Below, piece after piece: positions 14,427 through 21,902 of a stretch of 22,805 nucleotides of DNA; within the stretch, counting starts at the first letter, position 1; every line of letters starts with the position of its first letter. This DNA is from Archangiaceae bacterium (GTDB lineage Bacteria; Myxococcota; Myxococcia; Myxococcales; Myxococcaceae), in assembly GCA_023248915.1 (NCBI GenBank), contig JAHFDQ010000015.1, positions 3,668-26,472 of the forward strand, written 5' to 3'. The notes beneath the pieces are model-generated. The model was given only the letters and a program-made list of their open reading frames with translations, did no database searches and was not told the origin of the DNA. The position numbers and the translations under genes are program-made.

Positions 14427-15998
14427 TCACAGGTCGCACCCGGCGTAGCTCAGGTTGAAGCTCTTGTTGATGAGCGGGAAGTCCGGGACGATGTTGCCCG
14501 GGATGGCGTGCTCGATGGCGGGCCAATTCATCCGCGACGGCGACCGCACCCGAAGCCGGGCCACCCGCCCCGCTTCCAGCCGGACGAAGGTGAGGATTTC
14601 TCCGCGAGGCCCTTCGGCCCACCCCAGTCCCTCGCCCCCGGTGCGGTCGGAAATGCCCGGCGGGGCGGGGTCTGTATCGGCCAGCCGGGTCACGATGCCC
14701 TGGCAAAGCCGCAGGGACTCGCGCGCCTCGGCCAGCCGCACCTGGGCCCGGGCGGCGACGTCGGCGCCAGTCTCTGTCGCCGGCTTCAACGTCCCGTAGA
14801 TTTCCGAGTCGGCGGGGGTAGGAAAAGCCAGGTCCACCCGGCTGTCGGTGCGAACGCCGCTGGCGCGGGCCACCACTCCCACCACGCCGAGCGCCCGCAC
14901 GTGCTCGGGCGAGAGCAGCCCGGTGCCGCTCAGCCGCTCGAGGTTGGTGGCGGAGCCGAAGATGCCGTTGGCCAGCCGCTCGACCGACTCCAGCGCGGCG
15001 GTCGCTCCGGTGAGCGCCGAGTCGAGGTCGGCGGAAGAGGGCGCCCGTCGCACTCCGCCCAACCCCACCAGGTTGCGCAGGTACCGGCTGCCGGACAGGG
15101 CCTGGTTCATCGCCAGCAGCCGTTCCTTGATGATGAGCCCCTCGGCCAGCGCCACCGACAGGGCGGTGCCCGCGCACAGATTGCCCAGGTCGCCGGCGTG
15201 GTTGTACAGGCGCTCGAGCTCGAGCAAGAGCGAGCGGACCAGCGCGTGCGCCGCCGGCACTTCTATTCGCAGCGCCGCTTCCATCGCCCGGGCCGCGGCG
15301 ACCGAATGGGCCACGCTGGCGGTGCCGCTCACCCGTTCGGCAATGGCCAGCGCCGCCGCGGGCACCCGGCCCTGGGCCAACCTTTCGACGCCGCGGTGCA
15401 CGTAGAACATGCGCACCTCGAGCCCGAGCACCGTCTCGCCGACGGCGGTGAAGCGGAAGTGGCCCGGCTCGATGATGCCGGCGTGAATGGGGCCGACGCG
15501 AAGCTCCATCACGCCTTCGCCCTCGACGTGGCGGAACGGGTACTGGCCCGACACCCGCTCGACCGGCAGGGGGGGATTCACGCCGGCCCGCAGCGGGAAC
15601 AGGCCCTCGGGCCAGTCCTCGTGGTGCACCAGAGGTCGCGGGTCGGGTGACCCAGAGAAGGTGACGCCGAAGAGGTCGCTGACCTCGCGTTCGGCCCAGG
15701 AAGCCGCGGGGCAGGCCAGCGCGATGGAAGGCACTCCGGCCGGGGGAACCGACAGGCCCAGCACCACCGGGACGCGCACGCCCGGCGCGACGAAGACGTA
15801 GTCGAGCCGCACCTCGCCCGGCCTCGGCTGGTCGGCCACCAGCGAGCCGAACCTCCAGCTCGCGGCCAGCGCGCGCCCGACGGTCGGGGCCAATTCCTCG
15901 AGAGCCAGCGCGTAGGCGCGAGCGCCCTTGAGCGCGCGGCGGTCGTCCGGAGCGCGGCCGACGAGGCGGTCCGCTTCCTTGCGCGCGGCCTCGGTCAC
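14427..15998 (-). CDS. Ehr complex large subunit, HyfG/NuoCD-like, lacking Ni-Fe ligands
   Basis: The 523-residue protein fuses a NuoC-like domain (~1-140, ending 'WAEREVSDLFGVTF') to a NuoD/hydrogenase large-subunit domain (~150-523, starting 'YPFRHVEGEGVMELRVGPIHAG'), as in HycE/HyfG. The two Cys pairs that hold Ni-Fe in hydrogenases are replaced. The first motif, normally Arg-x-Cys-Gly-x-Cys, reads Arg222-Val-Ser-Gly-Thr-Ala227. The last, normally Asp-Pro-Cys-x2-Cys, reads Asn515-Leu-Ser-Tyr-Ala-Gly520. A lone Cys521 follows, and the protein ends two residues later, with no maturation tail. It therefore cannot make a normal Ni-Fe site. The match is to energy-converting-hydrogenase-related (Ehr) complexes. 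It starts with GTG at 15996-15998, with AAGGG about 9 nt upstream. Confidence 0.92.
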   Translation of the reverse strand: MTEAARKEADRLVGRAPDDRRALKGARAYALALEELAPTVGRALAASWRFGSLVADQPRPGEVRLDYVFVAPGVRVPVVLGLSVPPAGVPSIALACPAASWAEREVSDLFGVTFSGSPDPRPLVHHEDWPEGLFPLRAGVNPPLPVERVSGQYPFRHVEGEGVMELRVGPIHAGIIEPGHFRFTAVGETVLGLEVRMFYVHRGVERLAQGRVPAAALAIAERVSGTASVAHSVAAARAMEAALRIEVPAAHALVRSLLLELERLYNHAGDLGNLCAGTALSVALAEGLIIKERLLAMNQALSGSRYLRNLVGLGGVRRAPSSADLDSALTGATAALESVERLANGIFGSATNLERLSGTGLLSPEHVRALGVVGVVARASGVRTDSRVDLAFPTPADSEIYGTLKPATETGADVAARAQVRLAEARESLRLCQGIVTRLADTDPAPPGISDRTGGEGLGWAEGPRGEILTFVRLEAGRVARLRVRSPSRMNWPAIEHAIPGNIVPDFPLINKSFNLSYAGCDL

Positions 15999-16038
15999 GG
16001 CGTCACCCTTGCGCCGACTACCCCTCGTCCGTTCCGCC

Positions 16039-17487
16039 TCATGGCGCGAACTCTCGGGCGACCGCCAGCAGTTGGTTCCACAGGCCGGGCGGCATCGCCA
16101 CCCCCACCCACGCCATCGCCGCGAGCGTCGGCACCGCCACCGCGGCCGTGTCGGCGAGGCTCCCCCGCGCGCCCGGCAGCGATTCGTCCGACCGGGCGAA
16201 CACCACGCGAAGGACGCCGGTGGCCACCACGCCGAAGACCGCGGCCAGGGACAGCGTCACCACCAGCCCGATGGCGACGTGCCCACCGGCGTACAGCGCC
16301 CGCAGCACCGTCAGCTCGCTCGCGAACAGGCCGAAGGGCGGAAAGCCGAGCGCCGCCGCCATGGTGACGAGGAACATCGCCGACAACCCGACAGACCGAC
16401 CGAACAACCCGGGGCCGCGCTGGGTATCGGACGTGCCGCGTTCGCGGGCGACGTAGCCGAGCAGGCTGAACGCCAGCGCCTTCAGCGTGCCGTTGGCCAA
16501 CAGGTGCAATAGCCCCCCGCGCATCGCCATCGGGTCGAGCCCGAAGGCCATCGCCGCGAAGCCCATGTGTTCGACGCTGGTGAAGGCGAGAATCCGGCGC
16601 AGGTCGGTCTCGCGCACCACGAGAATCATCGCGGCCAACACCGACACCACGCCCGCGCCGACGAGGAGTCGGCTGGTGAGCTGGCCCTCGCCCGCGGCCG
16701 AGGCCAGCGCGCCGAACCTGAGCAGCGCGCACAGCGGCACCGCCACAGCTCCTCCCGCCAAGAGGCCCGCCACCGGAGCCGGGGCGGCGGCGTAGGCGTC
16801 GGGCTTCCAGGTGTGCAGCGGGAAAAGGCCGATCTTCACCCCGTAGCCCGCGGCGGCGAGCGCCAGCGCGATGCGCAGCGTGCCCGGGGCCAGCGACGGC
16901 CCGGCCTTCTTCAGCGCCTGGAAGGACAGGGCAGAGTCGCCGTGGCCCAGCGCCTGAATGCCGGCCTTGTAGACGAACGACATCGCCAACAGCCCCAGCA
17001 CCAGCCCGGCCGAGCCGAGGATCATGTACTTGAACGCGGCCTCGAGCGCCCCCCGGTCGCGACGGAAGCCCACCAGGAAGGCGCCGAGCACCGCGGCCAA
17101 CTCCATCGAAATCCACATCACGCCCAGGTTGTCGGCGAGCACCGTGGCGAGCAGCGCCGACAAGAGCGCCGAGGCCAGCACCGCGTAGCGCCGCGCGAGT
17201 GGGGCCGCCTCGCCTTGGGTCTCGAACGAGCCCATGCCCGAGAGCGCCGCCACCGCGGCGGCGGCCGCCACCACGACCGCGAACGTCACTCCCAGCCCGT
17301 CGGCGCGAAAGGTGCCGTCGGCGGCCGCGGTCGCCAGTCCGGACGAGAGCACCTGGCGCGCTAGGGTGGCGGCGAGCACAAGCGTGGCCACCGCTCCGGT
17401 TCCGTGCGCCGCCAGCGCCCATCGCGCGGGCAGCGCCAGGCACAGCACTGCGCAGGCAGCAGGCAGGAGGACCAGGACGAGAATCAC
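16039..17487 (-). CDS. Ehr complex antiporter-like membrane subunit, HyfF-like
   Basis: The 482-residue, multi-helix protein belongs to the NuoL/M/N-MrpA family of proton-translocating subunits. The conserved acidic residue is Glu129 (WISMELAAVL), the central Lys is Lys218 (GYGVKIGLFPLHTWKPDAY), and a late Lys is Lys336 (LANGTLKALAF). The His/Glu helix 'AFTSVEHMGF' is also present. The helix that in the partner HyfB-like subunit carries an extra Lys ('SGVIIKVGIYAMVR') has none here ('AGGAVAVPLCALLR'). The start is GTG at 17485-17487, overlapping the previous gene's stop as GTGA; the frame remains open upstream but inside the HyfC/HyfE-like genes, so a longer product is unlikely. It should lie in the membrane arm next to the HyfC-like subunit. 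E. coli HyfF is ~526 residues. Confidence 0.9.
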   Translation of the reverse strand: MILVLVLLPAACAVLCLALPARWALAAHGTGAVATLVLAATLARQVLSSGLATAAADGTFRADGLGVTFAVVVAAAAAVAALSGMGSFETQGEAAPLARRYAVLASALLSALLATVLADNLGVMWISMELAAVLGAFLVGFRRDRGALEAAFKYMILGSAGLVLGLLAMSFVYKAGIQALGHGDSALSFQALKKAGPSLAPGTLRIALALAAAGYGVKIGLFPLHTWKPDAYAAAPAPVAGLLAGGAVAVPLCALLRFGALASAAGEGQLTSRLLVGAGVVSVLAAMILVVRETDLRRILAFTSVEHMGFAAMAFGLDPMAMRGGLLHLLANGTLKALAFSLLGYVARERGTSDTQRGPGLFGRSVGLSAMFLVTMAAALGFPPFGLFASELTVLRALYAGGHVAIGLVVTLSLAAVFGVVATGVLRVVFARSDESLPGARGSLADTAAVAVPTLAAMAWVGVAMPPGLWNQLLAVAREFAP

Positions 17488-18116
17488 GGGGGAGGCCCTT
17501 CCCCGCGCGGCAGCTCGTTCGAGATTCGGTAGGCGAAGATCGCGAGAATCTGCACAGCCACCAGCACGTCGAGGGCGACGCCGATCTCGACGATGAGCGG
17601 CATGCCCAGGGTCAGCCCCAGCGTCGCGAGGATGACGCCGTTCTCCATGATGAGCAGCCCGACGATTTGAGTGATGATCTTCCGCCGCCCCAGCATCACC
17701 ACCAGCCCGACCAGAATCGTGGCCATGCCGGCGCCCAGCGCGCCCTTGAGCTGCTCTTCGCCCGTGCCGAAGGTGCGCGAGGCAATCTGAAAGGCGCCCA
17801 GCGTCCCGATCGCCGCCATCACCAGCGACGAGGGAATGTTCACGATGAACTCGATGTCGTGCCGGATTTTCAGGCGCCTGACCGCGCCGAGCAGCGCCAG
17901 CGGTACCGCCACGCCCTTTACCCCGGCGGTGAGCGCCGCCAGCAGCCAGAGGTGGTGGGGGTGCTCGCTCTTCGGCGCCGCGATGAGCGCCACGGCGGCG
18001 AGCACGTAGGACTGCACCGCGAACGCCCGAATCGACCGGACCAACTGCCGTGACGCCAGCACGTAGATGGCGATGGCGACCAAGAGGATGAGCGCATGCG
18101 AGAGCAGCCGGTCCAT
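17484..18116 (-). CDS. Ehr complex membrane subunit, HyfE-like
   Basis: The 210-residue, six- to seven-helix membrane protein matches HyfE of hydrogenase-4-type complexes in size (E. coli ~216) and position. In its second half, 'GRRKIITQIVGLLIMENGVILA' is the NuoK-like segment with a conserved membrane Glu (MENG), a residue used for proton movement in NuoK. 'VEIGVALDVLVAVQILAIFAYRI' follows, also typical of HyfE. The first half covers the extra helices that distinguish HyfE from NuoK. Its ATG (18114-18116) directly abuts the stop of the HyfC-like gene, and its own stop overlaps the HyfF-like start. That packing argues for strict co-translation. Confidence 0.9.
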   Translation of the reverse strand: MDRLLSHALILLVAIAIYVLASRQLVRSIRAFAVQSYVLAAVALIAAPKSEHPHHLWLLAALTAGVKGVAVPLALLGAVRRLKIRHDIEFIVNIPSSLVMAAIGTLGAFQIASRTFGTGEEQLKGALGAGMATILVGLVVMLGRRKIITQIVGLLIMENGVILATLGLTLGMPLIVEIGVALDVLVAVQILAIFAYRISNELPRGEGPPP

Positions 18117-19052
18117 CTAGAGCGCCTCGCGCGCCACGTAGGCGAGAATGGCCAGGCCGGCGGCGGCCCCCAGGAAGTCCGGCACCCGGAACAGCCGCAG
18201 CTTGGCGACCGACGACTCGACCACCGCGACCAGCGCCGCCAACCCGAACAGCTTCGCCGCGAAGGCCGCGGCCGAGAGCGCCAGCGCCCCGGGGTCGCCC
18301 GAGGCCCCGAGGCCGTCGGGGAGGAACACCGCGGCCAACAGGGCCAGGAGCACCGTCTGCTTCACCTGGGCGGCCAGCGTCGAGGCTGCGAATTCGCGGC
18401 CCGAGTACTCGAGCAGCATCGCCTCGTGCACCATGGTGAGCTCGAGGTGCGTCGCCGGGTTGTCCACCGGCACCCGGGCGCATTCGGCGAGCACCACCAG
18501 GAAGAATGCGATTGCCGCGAGCAGCCGCCAGGAGGTGAAAACAGTTCCGTGGACGCCCGCCAGCACCGCGCCGTCGGGCGGGCCGCCCACCCCGGCCGCC
18601 AGCACCAGCACCGCCACCACCGCCACCGGTTCGGCGAGCGCGGCGATGGACACGTCGCGCGACGAACCGAGGCCGCCGAAGGCGCTGGCCGCGTCGAGCC
18701 CCGCCAGCGCGGTGAAGAAGCGCCCCAGCGCCAGCACGTACAGCGCCGTCAGCACGTCGCCCGACGCCGCCCACCCGCCAAAGGCCACGCACGGGAAGGT
18801 GGCCGACGCGAGCACCGCCGAAGTCAGGCTCACCGCCGGCGCGAGCCGAAAAAGCGCCGACGTCGGGGCGGCGTGGAGGTTCTCCTTCACCAGCAGCTTG
18901 GCCAGGTCGCGGTAGCCCTGGGTGAGCGGCGGCCCCACCCGGCGCTGGAAGCGCGCCTTCAACACCTTGATGAACCCGTTGACGAGCGGGGCGACGGCCG
19001 CGAGCAGGGCGGCCTGCGAAAGCGTCAGGGCGAGGCGAACGGCGAGGCTCAC
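18117..19052 (-). CDS. Ehr complex membrane subunit, HyfC/NuoH-like
   Basis: The 311-residue product has about eight helices and is of the NuoH/HyfC family (E. coli HyfC ~315). This subunit links the soluble Fe-S arm to the antiporter-like arm. Diagnostic segments are 'KARFQRRVGPPLTQGYRDLAKLLVKE' near the N-terminus and the acidic 'LAECARVPVDNPATHLELTMVHEAMLLEYSGRE' region around residues 190-225. The start is GTG at 19050-19052, which overlaps the HyfB-like stop as GTGA. The same frame stays open far upstream, but that part lies inside the HyfB-like gene and has no family similarity. No quinone-site judgement can be made from sequence alone. Confidence 0.9.
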   Translation of the reverse strand: MSLAVRLALTLSQAALLAAVAPLVNGFIKVLKARFQRRVGPPLTQGYRDLAKLLVKENLHAAPTSALFRLAPAVSLTSAVLASATFPCVAFGGWAASGDVLTALYVLALGRFFTALAGLDAASAFGGLGSSRDVSIAALAEPVAVVAVLVLAAGVGGPPDGAVLAGVHGTVFTSWRLLAAIAFFLVVLAECARVPVDNPATHLELTMVHEAMLLEYSGREFAASTLAAQVKQTVLLALLAAVFLPDGLGASGDPGALALSAAAFAAKLFGLAALVAVVESSVAKLRLFRVPDFLGAAAGLAILAYVAREAL

Positions 19053-21058
19053 GAGGCCGCCCAGGTCAAGAGCAGGGCCGCCACCACGGCGAAGACGACG
19101 AGGCCGCGGTTGGGGGAAGGGGACGCCCACGGCGCGAACCGGTCGGAAGTCCAGCGCAACAGTCGGAGCGCCGGCTGGTACAGGTGCTCCTCGAACAGGG
19201 GCGAGATGGCGCCGCGCGTCTTCGAGCGCATCACGAAGTAAGGCGCCGCCCCCGCTACCGGCACGGTGGCCCGTTCGAACTGGTACAGGTTCGAGAAGAT
19301 GCGGCGGATGGGGTTCGAGAAGGCGCTGGCGGTGTACGCGGCCCGCCCGTCGACGCTGCCCTGGCCGCAGGCCCAGGTGCCGGTGGCGCGCGCCTTCATT
19401 CCTCGGCCCAGCCACACCCACAAGGCGGTTCCCAGCGCCAGGCCGGCCACCGCCAGCACCGCGGGCTGCACCGAACCCACGCCCAGGCCGCCGAGCACGC
19501 CGGTCTGGGGAATGGGGGTGAATCGGCCGGCGCCGAGAGAAGCCCCCACCCGGGACAGCACCGGCACCACCCACGGCGCCGCCAAGCCCAACCCCACGCA
19601 CGAAAGGGCCAGCGCGTTCTGCGCCAGCCGTTGCATCGGGCCCACCTCGACCGCGTGAAGGGCGTTCTCCGAGCGGGGCAGGGCGAGAAACGCCACCGCG
19701 AAGGCCTTCACGAAGCAGGCGGCGGCGAGGGCGCCGGTCAGCGCCAGGCCTCCCGCAAAGAGCGGCGCGGTCGCGCGCAACAGGCCCGGCGAGCCCTGGG
19801 TCGCCCCGACGAACCCCTGCAGCACCAGCCACTCGCTGGCGAACCCGTTGAGCGGCGGCAGCGCCGAGATGGCCAGCGCCCCGATGAGGAAGGCGCGGCC
19901 GGTCGAAGGCATGTGGCGCAACAGCCCGCCCATCTCCTCGAGGTCGTGGGTGTGCGCGCCCAGGTGCACGCTGCCGGCGCAGAGGAACAAGAGCCCCTTG
20001 AAGACGGCGTGGTTGACGACGTGGAACAGCCCGGCAGCCAGGGCCAGCGCCGCCACGGTGGGCAGCCCGGCGTGCTGGGCCGAGATGCCGAGCCCCACGC
20101 CGAGCAGGATGATGCCGATGTTCTCGACCGAGTGGAACGCCAACAGGCGCTTCAAGTCGTGCTGAGCCAACGCGTAGAGCACCCCGAGCAGCGCGCTCAC
20201 CAACCCCACCACCAGTAACAGGTGCCCCACCCACGCGGGCGGCGGCCCCGCCAGGTCGAGGGCGGTGCGCACCATCGCGTAGATGCCCACCTTGATGATG
20301 ACGCCCGAGAGCAAGGACGACACGTGCGAGGGGGCCACCGGGTGCGCCTCGGGCAGCCAGATGTGCAGCGGCACCACGCCGGCCTTGGCGCCGAACCCCG
20401 CCAGGGCAAGGCAGATGCCGATTCCGTAGACGAGCGGCGTGCGGGAGGCGGCGGCGGCCCGGAGCGCGTCAAACGAGTAGCTGGGAGCGTCTCCGAGCAG
20501 GAGCAAGAGGCCCGCCAGCGCGGCGAACGTGCCGATGTGCGTCACCACCAAGTAGAGGATGGCCGCCCGCTTCACCTCGGCGCGGTGGCCGTCGGCCAGC
20601 ACGACCGCGGTGGCGAGCCCGGTCATGATTTCCCAGGCGACGAAGAAGCCCACCAGGTCCTCGGCCAGCAACACCGCGAGGATGGACGCCTCGAGCAGCG
20701 AGAGCAGCGCCTGTAGCGCAGGCCCCGACATGCGGTGGCCGGCTCGGTCGAGGTAGGCCGGCGCGTAGAGGGCCACCGCCAGCCCGACCAGGGCCAGGGC
20801 GCAGACGAAGACCGCCGCCAGTGGGTCGAGCCGCAGCGCCACTGGAGCGAAGGGGCCTGTGAACGGCAGCGCCACCCGCTGCGGCGCGCCGGTCATCAGC
20901 ACCCGGACCGCGTCCACCGAGGCTAGGCCCAGGGCGGCCACCTGCACCACCGCCCCGAGGCGGACCACCACCGCCGGCGCGGCGCGGGCCGCTGCGAAGG
21001 CCAGCGCGGCGTACCCCAGGAGCAGCAGCAGTGCGAAATGAGCGAGCGTGCCCCTCAA
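19049..21058 (-). CDS. Ehr complex antiporter-like membrane subunit, HyfB-like
   Basis: The 669-residue, ~16-helix protein matches HyfB/HycC in length (E. coli HyfB ~672) and in its C-terminal part with 'TWACGQG' and 'YTASAFSNPIRRIF'. The proton-path residues are present: Glu143 (VAWEIMTG), Lys225 (GFGAKAGVVPLHIWLPEAHPVAPS), Lys256 (SGVIIKVGIY), the 'HDLKRLLAFHSVENIG' helix and Lys354 (VVNHAVFKGLLFL). It should be one of two pumping modules of the complex, with the HyfF-like protein. The start is probably TTG at 21056-21058; a GGAGG abuts it with no spacing, which is unusual, and no ATG or GTG is available nearby in frame. It is the first gene of the six-gene cluster, 52 bp after the SDR gene. 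Confidence 0.9.
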   Translation of the reverse strand: MRGTLAHFALLLLLGYAALAFAAARAAPAVVVRLGAVVQVAALGLASVDAVRVLMTGAPQRVALPFTGPFAPVALRLDPLAAVFVCALALVGLAVALYAPAYLDRAGHRMSGPALQALLSLLEASILAVLLAEDLVGFFVAWEIMTGLATAVVLADGHRAEVKRAAILYLVVTHIGTFAALAGLLLLLGDAPSYSFDALRAAAASRTPLVYGIGICLALAGFGAKAGVVPLHIWLPEAHPVAPSHVSSLLSGVIIKVGIYAMVRTALDLAGPPPAWVGHLLLVVGLVSALLGVLYALAQHDLKRLLAFHSVENIGIILLGVGLGISAQHAGLPTVAALALAAGLFHVVNHAVFKGLLFLCAGSVHLGAHTHDLEEMGGLLRHMPSTGRAFLIGALAISALPPLNGFASEWLVLQGFVGATQGSPGLLRATAPLFAGGLALTGALAAACFVKAFAVAFLALPRSENALHAVEVGPMQRLAQNALALSCVGLGLAAPWVVPVLSRVGASLGAGRFTPIPQTGVLGGLGVGSVQPAVLAVAGLALGTALWVWLGRGMKARATGTWACGQGSVDGRAAYTASAFSNPIRRIFSNLYQFERATVPVAGAAPYFVMRSKTRGAISPLFEEHLYQPALRLLRWTSDRFAPWASPSPNRGLVVFAVVAALLLTWAAS

Positions 21059-21071
21059 CCTCCGATGCGCG

Positions 21072-21080
21072 GATATAGCA
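21072..21080 (-). promoter_or_regulatory. Possible extended -10 promoter before the Ehr cluster
   Basis: TGC-TATATC on the minus strand resembles an extended -10 element and is one of the few A/T-rich spots here. No -35 is seen, and the implied start would leave a leader of only ~7 nt before the TTG. Weak. Confidence 0.2.
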
Positions 21081-21110
21081 CTCCCGCGACGAGCGCACCG
21101 GCCTAGGCGG

Positions 21111-21878
21111 TCAGAAGGCCCGGCCCTGGCCCCCGTCCACCGGTACGGTGGCCCCGGTCATCCACGAGGCTTTGCTCGAACACAGGAAGGCCACGACGTT
21201 CGCCACCTCGTCGGGCGCGCCGAACCGGCCCCACGGCAGGTCGTCGCGCAACATCTTCTCGATGAGCTCGGGCCGTTCCTTCTGGCGGTGGTCCCAGCTT
21301 CCGCCGGGGAAGAGGATGGACCCGGGAGCCACCCCGTTGACGCGAATCTTGTGGCGGGCCAGGTCGATGGCCATCTCCTTGGTGAGGCCGGTGAGCGCCG
21401 CCTTGCCGGCGACATAGGCGGCGCTCGAGCAGTACTCGCGGCCGCAGATGGAATTGACGTGGACGATGCTGCCCCCGCGCCCCCGAAGGTGCGGCAGTGC
21501 CTGTTGGCAACAGTACACCGCCGCCATCAGGTTCAGGTCGAGGACGGTCCGGAACTGCTCGGCGGACGTCGAATCGAAGGGCCCCGACCCCAGGCTCCCG
21601 CCGACGTTGTTCACCAGGATGTCGAGGGCTCCGAAGGCGCCCACCGCCGCCTGAACCGCCCGGGCGGCTCCGAAGTCGGCGGTGACGTCGGCGGCCAGGA
21701 AGCCGACTTTCCCGCAGAGCGCGCCCACTTCCGCGGCCGCGGCGCCGAGGTCGCCTTCACCTCGGGCGACCAGGAAAACCGAGGCTCCCTCTCGCGCCAG
21801 CGCCAGGGCGATGGCCTTGCCGATGCCGCGGCTCGCGCCGGTGACGAGGGCCGACTTGCCTACGAGCTCGAGGTCCAT
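21111..21878 (-). CDS. Short-chain dehydrogenase/reductase (classical SDR)
   Basis: The 255-residue protein is a classical SDR. It has the nucleotide-binding TGASRGIG (14-21), the Asp-Val motif 'AADVT' (~63-66), 'NNVGG' (90-94), Asn116, and the catalytic Ser143, Tyr155 and Lys159 (Tyr-x3-Lys). It ends in 'VPVDGGQGRAF', the usual SDR C-terminal pattern. Arg16 and Arg39, at the end of the second strand, suggest NADP(H) over NAD(H). It reduces or oxidises a carbonyl/alcohol pair; the substrate cannot be read from sequence. The ATG at 21876-21878 has a clear AAGGAG upstream with 4 nt spacing. It lies 24 bp after the HAD gene and may be in one transcription unit with it and perhaps with the Ehr genes. 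Confidence 0.92.
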   Translation of the reverse strand: MDLELVGKSALVTGASRGIGKAIALALAREGASVFLVARGEGDLGAAAAEVGALCGKVGFLAADVTADFGAARAVQAAVGAFGALDILVNNVGGSLGSGPFDSTSAEQFRTVLDLNLMAAVYCCQQALPHLRGRGGSIVHVNSICGREYCSSAAYVAGKAALTGLTKEMAIDLARHKIRVNGVAPGSILFPGGSWDHRQKERPELIEKMLRDDLPWGRFGAPDEVANVVAFLCSSKASWMTGATVPVDGGQGRAF

Positions 21879-21902
21879 GGGGCTCCTTCGTGGTGAATTC
21901 GC

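Noticed and set aside
13935..15650. 571-codon plus-strand open frame opposite the Ehr large-subunit gene
   Set aside because: No recognisable domain, no ribosome binding site, low-complexity Arg/Pro/Ser content; the minus strand encodes a clear NuoCD-like protein.
14427..15998. Large subunit as an active [NiFe] hydrogenase or as NuoCD of a full complex I
   Set aside because: Ni-Fe Cys are missing, and the neighbouring genes are Hyf-type (HyfB/C/E/F) without NuoE, F, G, I, J or separate L/M/N.
17488..18792. Upstream extension of the HyfF-like frame (to 917 codons)
   Set aside because: The extension lies entirely inside the HyfE- and HyfC-like genes and has no family similarity; the GTG at 17487 overlapping the upstream stop is the natural start.
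19053..20234. Upstream extension of the HyfC-like frame (to 705 codons)
   Set aside because: Same reasoning: it runs inside the HyfB-like gene with Arg/Gly-rich, domain-free sequence; NuoH homology begins at the GTG at 19052.
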